This document shows positions 23,199 to 31,944 of a stretch of 39,131 nucleotides of DNA, one piece after another. Below the pieces are notes generated by a model. It did not search any database, had not been told where the DNA came from, and was given only the letters and a program-made list of their open reading frames with translations. Origin of the DNA: Candidatus Brockarchaeota archaeon (GTDB lineage Archaea; Thermoproteota; EX4484-205; JAAOZP01); contig JAFNIX010000019.1 of NCBI GenBank assembly GCA_017601225.1, positions 1 to 39,131 of the forward strand. The letters are read 5' to 3'. The position numbers and the translations under genes are program-made. The stretch's first letter is position 1. Every line of letters begins with the position of its first letter.

Positions 23199-23963
23199 AT
23201 GCCGGGGGAAACAGTTTCAGCCGGGGATCTGCTTGTCTGCAAGGTTAAGGAAATAACTGATTTCGGGCTGCTTCTTGAAAACGAGGATATCAAAGACAGA
23301 GAGGTTTTCCTCCATGTTTCAGAGATCCCTAAGGAGAGAAGCCTGCAGGACTTTAAGATCGGCCAAATGATCGCTGTGAAAGTCATAAAGATAAGCAGGA
23401 CTGGTGAAAGAGTCTTCGTATCGCTGAAGCAGCTTAACAAGGCGGAAGCACGTTCAGTCATGAGGAAATGGAGGGCGGAGAAGAAGGCTTCAGAGATTTT
23501 TAACGAGGTTGCGGCAAGGTTTTCAATACCCAGCGATGTTTTAGAGGACACTAAGGAGAAGCTTGTTGAGAAATATGGTAGTCTGACCGAGGCGCTTAGA
23601 ATAGCAATCATGGAGGGGGAGAACACTTTAGCCAGAACGAAAATTAGCGGCGACGCTAGGGACGCGATATATGAGCTTGCCGCCAAGGAGCTTATTAAAA
23701 AGAAGGTTGAGAAGAAAATGCTGGTGAGACTATACTTTATTGATAAACATGGTTTAAAAAAGTTGAAAACGGTTTTCGGAGAGATTGAAAAAATGGGTAC
23801 TAAAGACGTTACGGTGGAGGTTAAGGTGATTGCTGCTCCAAGATACTCTATAACGCTTTCATCCAGCGAGCCTAAAAAAATCAAGAAACTGTCAGACGAG
23901 ATCATGGTGAAACTGGGTGAAATAGCAGCTAGAGAGGGAGGAATTCTCAAGACTCTTGAGTGA
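23199..23963 (+). CDS. aif2a: Translation initiation factor aIF2 alpha subunit
   Basis: Alpha subunit of the aIF2 heterotrimer that brings initiator Met-tRNA to the ribosome. The N-terminal S1/OB domain has LLVCKVKEITDFGLLL and VFLHVSEIPKERSL. The central helical domain is RKWRAEKKASEIFNEVA, and the C-terminal alpha-beta domain has VTVEVKVIAAPRYSITL. Length is 254 aa, without the archaeal-specific extensions seen in some groups. It ends the L44e-S27e-aIF2-alpha string. Confidence 0.93.
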   Translation: MPGETVSAGDLLVCKVKEITDFGLLLENEDIKDREVFLHVSEIPKERSLQDFKIGQMIAVKVIKISRTGERVFVSLKQLNKAEARSVMRKWRAEKKASEIFNEVAARFSIPSDVLEDTKEKLVEKYGSLTEALRIAIMEGENTLARTKISGDARDAIYELAAKELIKKKVEKKMLVRLYFIDKHGLKKLKTVFGEIEKMGTKDVTVEVKVIAAPRYSITLSSSEPKKIKKLSDEIMVKLGEIAAREGGILKTLE

Positions 23964-23976
23964 AACCCTGATGTTT

Positions 23977-24162
23977 TTAAGTGCTATAGCCGGATGTTTT
24001 TAAGGATTCCAGCAGTGCTCTAGCCTTATACTCTAGGAAGGGATCCTCCAGGGAGAACTTAGGGGGGTGAGGACTATGAGCATGAACCCCGCATTTTCTA
24101 CAGACCTCTTCAAGCATGTACTTCTTGCATCTTGGGCATTTACGTAGTTTCTTGGCCACCAT
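23977..24162 (-). CDS. nop10: H/ACA RNP protein Nop10
   Basis: A 61-aa component of archaeal H/ACA pseudouridylation particles, docking on Cbf5. The N-terminal zinc ribbon is KCPRCKKYMLEEVCRKCG, followed by AHSPHPPKFSLEDPFLEYK. In many archaea nop10 follows aIF2-alpha on the same strand ahead of the PAC2 gene; here it sits between the same neighbours but is inverted. It has its own TATA-like element around 24192-24198 on the minus strand. Confidence 0.93.
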   Translation of the reverse strand: MVAKKLRKCPRCKKYMLEEVCRKCGVHAHSPHPPKFSLEDPFLEYKARALLESLKTSGYST

Positions 24163-24314
24163 TACTAGTATCAGTCAAGAGCGTGACATTATAAGCGTTT
24201 TTAAAATTTAAACTATTCCCCGGAACAAGTCTGTGTCAATAGGTAAACCCGTTCTCTCTGAGCAATGCAAGCTTTAGATTTATTAAGCAACTTTAAGCAG
24301 AAGTAGTGGAAACT

Positions 24315-25133
24315 ATGTCTGAGAAGCAGTGGACAAGAATTTATGTGAAAGATATGCCGCTTATGGAGACGAGGATCTGGGTTAGGAGGAACACTATAAT
24401 TGAAAAACCGGTTGTTGTAATAGGACTACCTGGACTAGGCAGGATCGGCGGAATAATATCGAGATACCTAATAAGGAAGCTTAATACAAGGCTTGTAGGC
24501 ATAGTTACATCCCCATATTTCAGCAACCAAGTGATAGTGAGTAAAAACGGTGTTGCAAGAATCACAGCAGTGAAAATATATAAGAGCGAAAGCAAGTTTA
24601 ACGGCTCCGATCTCCTCATAGTTACAGCTGACGAGCATTTGGAAAACATTTGGGGGGAGTATGATGTTGCGATGAAAATGTTGAAATTCCTGGTTAAGCG
24701 GGGAGTTAAGTTGATAGTTACCGCGGGGGGACATGTTTCCGCCTCAGAATCCAAGAAGACAATAGGTTTCGCTAGCAGCAAGCAGCTTTTGAAAAAGCTT
24801 GAAGAAGCAGGTTGCAGGAAGGCTGAAATCGGAACCCCAGTCGTCGGGTTGTCAGGGATAATCCTAGGATTAAGCAGCATACTGGGGGTTGATGCGGTGT
24901 GCATACTGGGGGAAACAACCAGCATACGCCCAGACGCCGAGGGCTCCAGGGAAGTTTTAAACGTGTTGAACAGGTTCCTGAACCTTAAACTGGATATCGG
25001 AGACTTCCAGCGTGAGGAGGAGAGAATAAACGAGATAATAAGCAGGTATGAGAAGAAGGTTAGACAGTTAATGCAGGATGAGAAGGCACGTAGAATAGCC
25101 GAGTCCTTCAGGCTTCCGGATTATGTAAGCTGA
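24315..25133 (+). CDS. PAC2-family proteasome assembly chaperone homologue
   Basis: Archaeal member of the PAC2/PbaB family, which assists 20S proteasome alpha-ring assembly or binds the core as an ATP-independent chaperone. Diagnostic stretches are VVIGLPGLGRIGGIIS near the N-terminus, LIVTAGGHVSASESKK in the middle, GLSGIILGLS and GETTSIRPDAEGSREVL. Length is ~272 aa from ATG 24315; a GTG at 24306 is an alternative. A charged helical C-terminus (REEERINEIISRYEKK) ends in RLPDYVS, resembling family tails that touch the proteasome. It is convergent with aglB. Confidence 0.85.
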   Translation: MSEKQWTRIYVKDMPLMETRIWVRRNTIIEKPVVVIGLPGLGRIGGIISRYLIRKLNTRLVGIVTSPYFSNQVIVSKNGVARITAVKIYKSESKFNGSDLLIVTADEHLENIWGEYDVAMKMLKFLVKRGVKLIVTAGGHVSASESKKTIGFASSKQLLKKLEEAGCRKAEIGTPVVGLSGIILGLSSILGVDAVCILGETTSIRPDAEGSREVLNVLNRFLNLKLDIGDFQREEERINEIISRYEKKVRQLMQDEKARRIAESFRLPDYVS

Positions 25134-25142
25134 CTTAAACGG

Positions 25143-27740
25143 TTAGGGAACTTCTATTCTTACTTCGTACACTACGTATGAGAAAGCATAGCTAGTTATA
25201 TTGCCTCCCTCAACGCCTTCAGCGAACTGTAAGAAGCCTGCTTCAATGTTTTTCACGCCCTCGGGCAATGGAAGGGTTTCAATCAGTGTTCCATTAGCCG
25301 TTATTTCAAGGAGAGTGTCCCTATAAGCAAGCCTGTATTCTCCCGGGGAAGCCGGGTAAATCTTCTCAATCTCCCCGTTTACCTTGACTATTAGCGAAGC
25401 ATTTGCCTTCAAAACTATTGAAGCATTGCCTACTTCAGCCGTGCCCTCGGACACGTGAACACTCTTAATGTTGACAATCATGTTAACGCCGGGTATTAGC
25501 GGCAGGGAGTAGAGTTTTGAAGAGTTTCTTAAAGCCACGCCGGGGGATGAGCCTAAGACTAGTGATTCCTCCCCGTAGGACGCGTTGTAATTCACCTTGT
25601 ACACGGATACAAACCCGTAGGATGGAGAGAGGAAAACCAGCTCGTAGAATGGAGAGGTGGAGAGCTGGAATTTTTCAACCGGTGAAATCCCCATCATCTT
25701 AAGAGCCTGCATGTATGCGTTAACCATCAGCCTTGTAAGAACTGAGTCTCCTCTAGGCAGAACTACACTCGCCGGAAGATACTTCACGTTATATCCTGAA
25801 ACCAAGTTAGTGTTTTGCATTTCTCGAGAGAGGTTTAAGTCAGCATATCCTCCTTTCCTATAGTCGTCAGAGATCCACGCGTAGCTAGCGTTCACAGGCT
25901 TTAAATCATACCCTATGGCAGCCATCCACGTCCATTTAGCCTCATCCCCCCATGTTCCAATATACCAGTGCATTGGAAGCGTCGTGAAAACAACGATGTA
26001 GGAAACATTGTATTTTCTCAACATGGGTATTGCAACAGTATCGTTGGACATGAATATTCTCCCGACAACCGCCACTTGTGTAGAGTTTATCGTCGCGTTA
26101 TCTATCAGGGTCGGCCTCTCACCTAGAGAGGTAATCCAGTAGCCATAGTCCCACCATGAAAGGACTACGGAGCCGGGAGGAGTATTATACCGTATCCAGG
26201 TTAACGCTTCAATCCAGTCTGGAAAGGAGCCTGGATAAGGGATTGAAGACGTTGGAAGGGATGCGCCGCCCTCCTGCTGCATGTGGGCAATGCCCGTGTT
26301 AATACCATGGTAACCCATGTAAAGTATTAAGACGGATGCAAATATTACTCCAAGGATGCTTCTTCTGCCGGGTGTAGCGACTCTTCTGCCCATTCTAATC
26401 CTTTCAGAAACAGCAGGGTAGGATAGGCTTATGAGCGAAGCACAGCCTACTGCAGCTATGAGCGAGACAAACGGAGAGAAAACTAGGCCTATTCTAACCA
26501 TCATGTTCGCAAAGTAGAGCGAGCTCAACCCCGCCGATATTATGAAAAGCCTGCTAAGCCTGTCCCCTCGCAGAATGCTTAAAACGGTTCCAATCATGAA
26601 CAAGAGTAATAGAAGCCCGTGGTCTAGGAAAAGGGAATACCATGTGCTCATCTTGTGTTCAGCCACGGACTCTACTATAGGCTGTTCGAAACGGGCTGAA
26701 GGATTTATCACAGCCATGAGCTTGCCTAGAAGAGAAGAGAATAAGCCGGTGTTGAAGAGAAGGATGGTTGCAGACAGGCCGATTGCAATGAAGCCTGTTA
26801 GAACAGGTATTGTCAGCGACGACTCCACCTTTTTAAGGTATTTCATCAGGAGTATTATTACGAAGCCTACGATTACCGCAATATAGTATATTGAGTATAT
26901 GGCGCTCTCCCCGGGTCTCGGAAACTGGACTGCAATAAGCATTGATAAACCCATGGTTATTGTGAACGAGATTAACGTTCTCTCCGTTGAACCAATATCT
27001 AGGAAAAGTGCTACGAGCGTTGAGAATAATGTGACAAGTCCGATCATGTAAACGTAGGCAGTCCAAGAAATGCAGAGGTAACCTAGAACCAGGCCCGACA
27101 GCACGGAGAACATAACTAGCTTGGTTAAAGCCTCTGATTTGACTGATTTAAAATAGAGGTATGTGGAGATCGCTATAAGCGGTATGCCTAGGCTCTCATG
27201 CTTGAAAAATCCCATATGTGTCCTGTCGATGAAGCTTCCGTTAAAAGCTAGGAACAACATCGCGAGCAGGCCAACCCAGTCGTCGCCAGAAATCTCCTTT
27301 CCCATGAAGAAGATGGTGACAACGGCCAGCACCGATACGAAAGGCGGGAAGATTATTGCCACCTCCATTAGGGAGAGTGAAACACCTAGAATGTTAAGGA
27401 AAGCGTGGATGGCGACCGCCGCCAGAGGTAGGCCAATGGGTGTGGATGCTGCAGCATCCCTGCCGTAAGGATACCAGCTTAAAGGGTCAACCCATTCTAA
27501 GAAGGCGGGGACACCGTTCTCCATTATGTATTCTGCGCTGCGGTAATGCCAGAAGGGGTCGAACTCTCCCAAGTAGAAACCGAGGGGAAGGTTGTGGAAC
27601 CTTATAGCTATAGACATGAGTATGATTGTGATAAACACGGATGTTTTAACATACGATTCAAGGTTAATGCTGGGCCTGAATCTCGAGGCTTTTCCAAAGA
27701 TCTCCCTGACCCTCATCATTTTTACCCGTCTACCTTTCAT
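25143..27740 (-). CDS. aglB: AglB/STT3 oligosaccharyltransferase
   Basis: Membrane enzyme moving lipid-linked glycan onto Asn of surface proteins (N-glycosylation). The protein is 865 aa. The N-terminal half is multi-spanning, with the first external-loop acidic motif GEFDPFWHY (residues ~58-66) that binds the metal. The extracellular domain has SWWDYGYWI (~residue 525), the hallmark WWDYG sequon-binding motif. The C-terminal beta domain contains many N-x-S/T sequons of its own. It is transcribed alone, convergent with the PAC2 gene and divergent from topA. Confidence 0.95.
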   Translation of the reverse strand: MKGRRVKMMRVREIFGKASRFRPSINLESYVKTSVFITIILMSIAIRFHNLPLGFYLGEFDPFWHYRSAEYIMENGVPAFLEWVDPLSWYPYGRDAAASTPIGLPLAAVAIHAFLNILGVSLSLMEVAIIFPPFVSVLAVVTIFFMGKEISGDDWVGLLAMLFLAFNGSFIDRTHMGFFKHESLGIPLIAISTYLYFKSVKSEALTKLVMFSVLSGLVLGYLCISWTAYVYMIGLVTLFSTLVALFLDIGSTERTLISFTITMGLSMLIAVQFPRPGESAIYSIYYIAVIVGFVIILLMKYLKKVESSLTIPVLTGFIAIGLSATILLFNTGLFSSLLGKLMAVINPSARFEQPIVESVAEHKMSTWYSLFLDHGLLLLLFMIGTVLSILRGDRLSRLFIISAGLSSLYFANMMVRIGLVFSPFVSLIAAVGCASLISLSYPAVSERIRMGRRVATPGRRSILGVIFASVLILYMGYHGINTGIAHMQQEGGASLPTSSIPYPGSFPDWIEALTWIRYNTPPGSVVLSWWDYGYWITSLGERPTLIDNATINSTQVAVVGRIFMSNDTVAIPMLRKYNVSYIVVFTTLPMHWYIGTWGDEAKWTWMAAIGYDLKPVNASYAWISDDYRKGGYADLNLSREMQNTNLVSGYNVKYLPASVVLPRGDSVLTRLMVNAYMQALKMMGISPVEKFQLSTSPFYELVFLSPSYGFVSVYKVNYNASYGEESLVLGSSPGVALRNSSKLYSLPLIPGVNMIVNIKSVHVSEGTAEVGNASIVLKANASLIVKVNGEIEKIYPASPGEYRLAYRDTLLEITANGTLIETLPLPEGVKNIEAGFLQFAEGVEGGNITSYAFSYVVYEVRIEVP

Positions 27741-27842
27741 TTTCGGCCTCGGAAGGAGGTATAAAAATCTATTTTAAACGTGAAAATTTTTAAAAGCGGA
27801 GCTTGCAAAGCGATTTAAACATCAGCCTACGGGGTAGAAGCC

Positions 27843-29945
27843 TTGTCTAAGTATCTAATAATCGCTGAAAAGCCGGAGGCAGCGAGAAGGATTTCCGAGG
27901 CTTTAGACTCCGAGTCGAAGCCTCGGAGAATAGGCAGGGTCGTGCCCTCGTTCCTCGTTAGGAATGGGGATTCTGAGATACTGGTTACAACAGCCCTAGG
28001 CCACCTGTATGAGTTGACGACGAGAAACAGGAATAGGCTGACCTATCCTGTATTCGACTACGAGTGGGTTCCGAAGCATATCGTTGAGAAGAACAAGAGG
28101 CTTGAGAAGTGGCTTGAGGAGATGGGCACTATGGGCAACGGCGTTGACTATTATGTTAACGCTTGCGACTATGACATCGAGGGGAGCCTAATAGGATATA
28201 ATGTTCTAAGGTTCCTCTACAGGGTTTCCGGAGAGGAGAACAGAGTTTTCAGGATTAAGCTTTCAACGTTGACGAAAAAGGAGATTCAGGAGGCTTTTCG
28301 AAAAATGAAGCCCGGTTTAGACATGGGCCTGGTGAAAGCAGGCGAGACCCGTCACATAGTTGACTTTCTCTACGGGATAAACCTTTCTAGGGCTTTAACC
28401 CGGTCCGTGAAGCGCTTTGTAAGAACACCCTATGTCCTCAGCGTTGGCAGAGTTCAAACACCGACTTTAAACCTGCTTGTTGAGAGAGAGATTGCTATAG
28501 AAACCTTCATCCCCACTCCCTACTGGGTTTTAAAGGCGGAGATTATAATCAACGGTAAGACCTACGAGGCTACGCATGAGAAGGACAGGGTGAATAGTCT
28601 CGCAGAAGCGAGGAGAATCCTTGAACACGCGGATTCTAAGCAAGCCCTGGTTGAGAAGGTTGAGAAGAAGGTTGAGAAGGTAAGTGTTCCGGAGCCGTTT
28701 GACCTGACTACCCTCCAAAGAGAGGCTTACAGCTTTTTCGGCTTCACTCCTTCAAGAACGCTCAGCATAGCTGAGACGCTTTACTTGAACGCTTTAATCT
28801 CATATCCTAGAACATCCTCGCAGAAACTCCCCCCCGATATAGGTTACAGGGAAATACTTGAAAAGCTAGCAGAGAACCCTGCTTACTCCAAGACTGTTGA
28901 AAAAATACTTTCTAGAAATGTTTTAACGCCTAAGCAGGGTGAGAAGGATGATCCGGCGCATCCCGCCATCTATCCCACCGGAGAACAGAAAACAGAGTTG
29001 AGCACCGACCAGCTTAAAATACTCGACTTAGTGACTAGGCGATTCCTAGCGGCTTTCGACGAGGAGGCTGAAAAGGCTTTTTGCAGAGTCTCTTTGAAGC
29101 TTGGTAGTGAAAGATTCATTCTCAGGGGTAGTGAGATCGTTAAGAAAGGCTGGCTGGAAGTATACTCGCCCTACTGTACTTCTGAGGAGAGGATAATACC
29201 TCCACTTAAAGAGGGTGAATACTTGACTGTTCGAAAGATTATTTCTGAAGAGAGGTTTACTAATCCTCCACACCGCTATAATCCAGCGTCCCTCGTGAGA
29301 GAGATGGAGAGGCTGGGAATAGGAACCAAGGCGACTCGAGCGGAGATAGTGGAAACGCTCTATAAGAGGGGCTATATAACGGGCAGGTCCATAGTTGTAG
29401 CAGACTTAGGGTTTAGCCTAGTTTCTGCTTTAAACAGGTTTTCACCAAAGATTCTTTCAGTCGAGATGACTAGGGAAGTTGAGGCCGATATGGAGAAAAT
29501 AGAGAAGGGGCTTATTGAAGAGGAGAAGGTTATAAGCGTGGCGAAGGCCGAGTTGGCTGAAATACTCAGAGAAGTGGAGGCCAATGAGGAGTATATCGGG
29601 AAACATCTTTCAAGCTCAATAATATCAATACTCAGAGGAAAGAATATTATTGGAAAATGTCCATTGTGTAAAGAAGGAGAGCTTAGGATGATAGTTTCAA
29701 AGAGGACCGGCAAAAGATTTGGAATATGTACAAACGTTTTTGAGAAGAAATGCAGCCTCACAATACCTTTGCCGCAGAATCCTAACAGGGTTTACGCTAC
29801 CGGGAGAAGTTGCAAGACCTGCGGATGGCCTGTAGTAAGGGTTGTTACTCAGAAGAGGCCTTGGCTCCTATGCGTCAACCCTTCCTGCCCGAGTAAGAAA
29901 GATCGTCCAAGAAAAACTGGAGCAGATCACGGTTTGAAAGCATGA
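27843..29945 (+). CDS. topA: Type IA DNA topoisomerase
   Basis: Single-strand-passage topoisomerase of the TopoIII/TopoI kind, 700 aa. The Toprim domain has LIIAEKPEAARRI (Glu9) and NACDYDIEGS (D109, D111, E113). The catalytic tyrosine is Y321 in LISYPRTSSQ. Later motifs include HPAIYPTG and GIGTKATRAEIVETLYKRGY. Two C-terminal zinc ribbons are CPLCKEGELR...C...KKC and CKTCGWP...CVNPSCPS. The start codon is TTG 27843. Its 3' end overlaps the convergent zinc-protein gene by 71 bp. TopoIII-like versus TopoI-like cannot be settled by eye. Confidence 0.93.
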   Translation: MSKYLIIAEKPEAARRISEALDSESKPRRIGRVVPSFLVRNGDSEILVTTALGHLYELTTRNRNRLTYPVFDYEWVPKHIVEKNKRLEKWLEEMGTMGNGVDYYVNACDYDIEGSLIGYNVLRFLYRVSGEENRVFRIKLSTLTKKEIQEAFRKMKPGLDMGLVKAGETRHIVDFLYGINLSRALTRSVKRFVRTPYVLSVGRVQTPTLNLLVEREIAIETFIPTPYWVLKAEIIINGKTYEATHEKDRVNSLAEARRILEHADSKQALVEKVEKKVEKVSVPEPFDLTTLQREAYSFFGFTPSRTLSIAETLYLNALISYPRTSSQKLPPDIGYREILEKLAENPAYSKTVEKILSRNVLTPKQGEKDDPAHPAIYPTGEQKTELSTDQLKILDLVTRRFLAAFDEEAEKAFCRVSLKLGSERFILRGSEIVKKGWLEVYSPYCTSEERIIPPLKEGEYLTVRKIISEERFTNPPHRYNPASLVREMERLGIGTKATRAEIVETLYKRGYITGRSIVVADLGFSLVSALNRFSPKILSVEMTREVEADMEKIEKGLIEEEKVISVAKAELAEILREVEANEEYIGKHLSSSIISILRGKNIIGKCPLCKEGELRMIVSKRTGKRFGICTNVFEKKCSLTIPLPQNPNRVYATGRSCKTCGWPVVRVVTQKRPWLLCVNPSCPSKKDRPRKTGADHGLKA

Positions 29946-30162
29946 TGCGCACAACCTCCTTAACCCATTTACCAGTATAATCATTGTTCTCCAGCCTTCT
30001 TAGAAACTCCTCTGGCTTTAAATCACCATAGGCGTTCCTCCAGTTTCCATAGTTCTCAACGATATTTTTATACGCTTCCAAGTGAAGCCTGCAGAAAGAC
30101 AGTTTAGACCCTGTTTCAACGTTTCTCTCACAAACTATGCATTTCCCAGAACTGTCTTTCAT
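29875..30162 (-). CDS. Small zinc-binding protein, unknown function (95 aa)
   Basis: Begins MKDSSGKCIVCERNVETGSK, then FCRLHLEAYKNIVENYGNW, WVKEVVRIML and DLLQFFLDDL. The CxxC and CRLH residues suggest a C3H zinc site followed by helices. I recognise it only as the type of short archaeal conserved protein found near replication and topology genes; function is unknown. The last 71 bp lie under the 3' end of topA on the other strand, so the two genes share their ends antisense. Confidence 0.7.
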   Translation of the reverse strand: MKDSSGKCIVCERNVETGSKLSFCRLHLEAYKNIVENYGNWRNAYGDLKPEEFLRRLENNDYTGKWVKEVVRIMLSNRDLLQFFLDDLSYSGRKG

Positions 30163-30253
30163 CCGGGTTCCCTTCTCCCATCTGTTTAAAAACGTTTAAA
30201 GGATTAAGAAGGAAAGGCTTAAATCACTATTTCACGCCAAGAACCCCAGGCAT

Positions 30254-30700
30254 ATGAACCCATTGCTGTTGCCGGAATACCTGATGGAGAAAATAAAGAA
30301 GTGGAGTGAAAAAGCTGGTGGAGCCCGTAGAGGAGAATTTGTAAACATGCTAATCCTGATAGGTTTAACCGTCGCAATAGGAGTGTTTCTATCGGGAGCA
30401 ACCTATGTGATCACTTACTTTCAAGCGGTTCCATGGATGATAGATTTATCATCCTACGGCTATGGTGTATACTTCTACATTCCTAGGGCATTGGGCGACT
30501 ACCTTTCACAAACAGGCTTAGAGATGATTTACATACTTATCTCCTATCTTTTCGCGGGAATGGGAACGATTCTACTTGTCAGAGGCTCAAGATCTGTATC
30601 CCAGAAGAACACGATAATAATATTTGGAATAATCCTCTTAACAATATCTCTGCTGATGATAGTGGGGCTGGATTACCTTAAGTCAACAGCCTTAAGGTAA
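30254..30700 (+). CDS. Small membrane protein, three predicted TM segments (148 aa)
   Basis: After a charged N-terminus (KIKKWSEKAGG), hydrophobic spans appear at ~residues 31-57 (NMLILIGLTVAIGVFLSGAT), ~88-109 (EMIYILISYLFAGMGTILLV) and ~118-142 (TIIIFGIILLTISLLMIVGL). Between the first two is an aromatic loop (SYGYGVYFYIPRALG). The family is not recognised. The gene ends just before the convergent carS and near aglB, so a role in envelope lipid or glycan handling is possible but only by context. Confidence 0.7.
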   Translation: MNPLLLPEYLMEKIKKWSEKAGGARRGEFVNMLILIGLTVAIGVFLSGATYVITYFQAVPWMIDLSSYGYGVYFYIPRALGDYLSQTGLEMIYILISYLFAGMGTILLVRGSRSVSQKNTIIIFGIILLTISLLMIVGLDYLKSTALR

Positions 30701-30712
30701 CGTATGCAGGCT

Positions 30713-31189
30713 TCACCAAGGCACTTTCTTTATTTTAAGAAGGAAGGCTGAGAAGTTTGAAACCAAGTGGACTACTGGTGTTAAAGCCATGATTATTATG
30801 ATTGCGCGTGGATCCAGATAATTCCAAGGCTGCGACAAGAGTGTTGCGCCGAGCATAAAGTCAAACTGATCGAGAATAGGCGCAGGATCACCCGGTTTTA
30901 TCGAAAGCCTTCTTTTAATGAAAGCTCCCGTCAGATCCCCTAGCAATGCCCCGAGACTAGTTAGAAACGACACTACGGCTGGATTACCTACAATGACCCC
31001 CGTGAAAGCCCCGATTACTAGACCGAGGAAGAAGCCCCTGAAAGTTTTACCACTTCCAAAGATCGGCTTACCATCTATGAAAACTCTTCCAAAGTCTATT
31101 TGTCTCCTGCCCCTGAACAGGAGGGCGGAAGCATTGGCAGCATAGGCTGAGGAATAGAAAATCAGCCCTCTGATACCCAGTTCAAACAT
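30713..31189 (-). CDS. carS: CDP-archaeol synthase CarS
   Basis: Membrane enzyme coupling CTP to unsaturated archaetidic acid to form CDP-archaeol, the activated core lipid. Diagnostic residues are GKTFRGFFLG in the first loop and the catalytic stretch LGDLTGAFIKRRLSIKPGDP with DQFDF (the GDxxxSxxKR-x-xxKPG...LDQ pattern). Four to five hydrophobic spans cover 158 aa. I place the start at ATG 31189, overlapping the upstream stop by 8 bp (ATGTTTGA). The 31228 start would overlap it by 47 bp. Confidence 0.93.
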   Translation of the reverse strand: MFELGIRGLIFYSSAYAANASALLFRGRRQIDFGRVFIDGKPIFGSGKTFRGFFLGLVIGAFTGVIVGNPAVVSFLTSLGALLGDLTGAFIKRRLSIKPGDPAPILDQFDFMLGATLLSQPWNYLDPRAIIIIMALTPVVHLVSNFSAFLLKIKKVPW

Positions 31190-31847
31190 TTCTTGGACAA
31201 GCATTCTCGCTGCACTCCAGTATTTCACCGGTCTCTTTAAATCCTTCTAGAGGCATGCAAAGTCTAGTTTTAACCCCGGTTTTTCCAGTTAGCTCTCCAA
31301 GTGTTCCGCCAAAGCCGCATTTACGCAGCTCCAACACGTAATCCACCCAGTAGAGAAAGATTCTTTTCGCCGGAATATTGACTGAGCCATTGAGGCCTTC
31401 GCCTGGACCAATAAGAATCCCAATGCAACTGTATTTTTTGGAGAGGAATGAGAAGAAAGCAAGAATCTTGTTGAGAAGATAAAGAATGTTTGAGTGCGAG
31501 GAAGAGTCGTGCAACGATATTTCGCGAAGATACATATCCGGAAGAGAGCCCGCGATGAGAAGTTTAAAGGAGCCCTTGTTAATAAGCATCGTCTCGGATT
31601 GTTCAAGCGCTTTATCAAGCTCCACAAGACCTTCAAACTTGGAAAAAATAACCCTGGAGAGATCCTGGGGACTGAAAGAATACGCTTCTTTAACCATTGT
31701 TCGCATGTTAAAACTGTCTAAGAAAAGCAGGGTAGAATCCTTATTCATCTTAACGAGACTGAGAATGAATGGAAAAACCTTGGAGTATTCCCCATAGAGA
31801 AGAACCGTCTTACCGCTCAGGCTTACGGCTACTTCTTCAAACCGCAT
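31182..31847 (-). CDS. RecA-superfamily-like protein lacking Walker A (possible RadB relative)
   Basis: Order of elements resembles RadB/KaiC: KTVLLYGEYSKVFPFIL where RecA folds have the P-loop (no GxxGKT here), LLFLDSFN (where IDTEG would be), RVIFSKFEGLVELDKALEQ, FKLLIAGSLPDMYLRE (Walker B-like strand, LIAG for VVVD), LNKILAFFSFLSKKYSCIGI and YWVDYVLELRK. I infer a degenerate RecA core without ATP binding; homology is by pattern and is not secure. The start is ATG 31847, since a TATA-like GAGTTTAATA at ~31886 would place transcription downstream of the ATG at 31883. It is coupled to carS. Confidence 0.5.
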   Translation of the reverse strand: MRFEEVAVSLSGKTVLLYGEYSKVFPFILSLVKMNKDSTLLFLDSFNMRTMVKEAYSFSPQDLSRVIFSKFEGLVELDKALEQSETMLINKGSFKLLIAGSLPDMYLREISLHDSSSHSNILYLLNKILAFFSFLSKKYSCIGILIGPGEGLNGSVNIPAKRIFLYWVDYVLELRKCGFGGTLGELTGKTGVKTRLCMPLEGFKETGEILECSENACPRNV

Positions 31848-31911
31848 ATTCAACCCTTTACCTTGACAGATTGTTTTCAACATATTAAACTCTTTCCAAC
31901 CCTCCGGGGAA

Positions 31912-31920
31912 CATTTTAAT
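31912..31920 (+). promoter_or_regulatory. TATA box of the ubiD-acnX operon
   Basis: cattttaat lies 25-33 bp before the UbiD-family ATG at 31945. Spacing fits a leaderless transcript for the three-gene operon. Confidence 0.5.
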
Positions 31921-31944
31921 CAGCATGGTTATCATAAAACTAGT

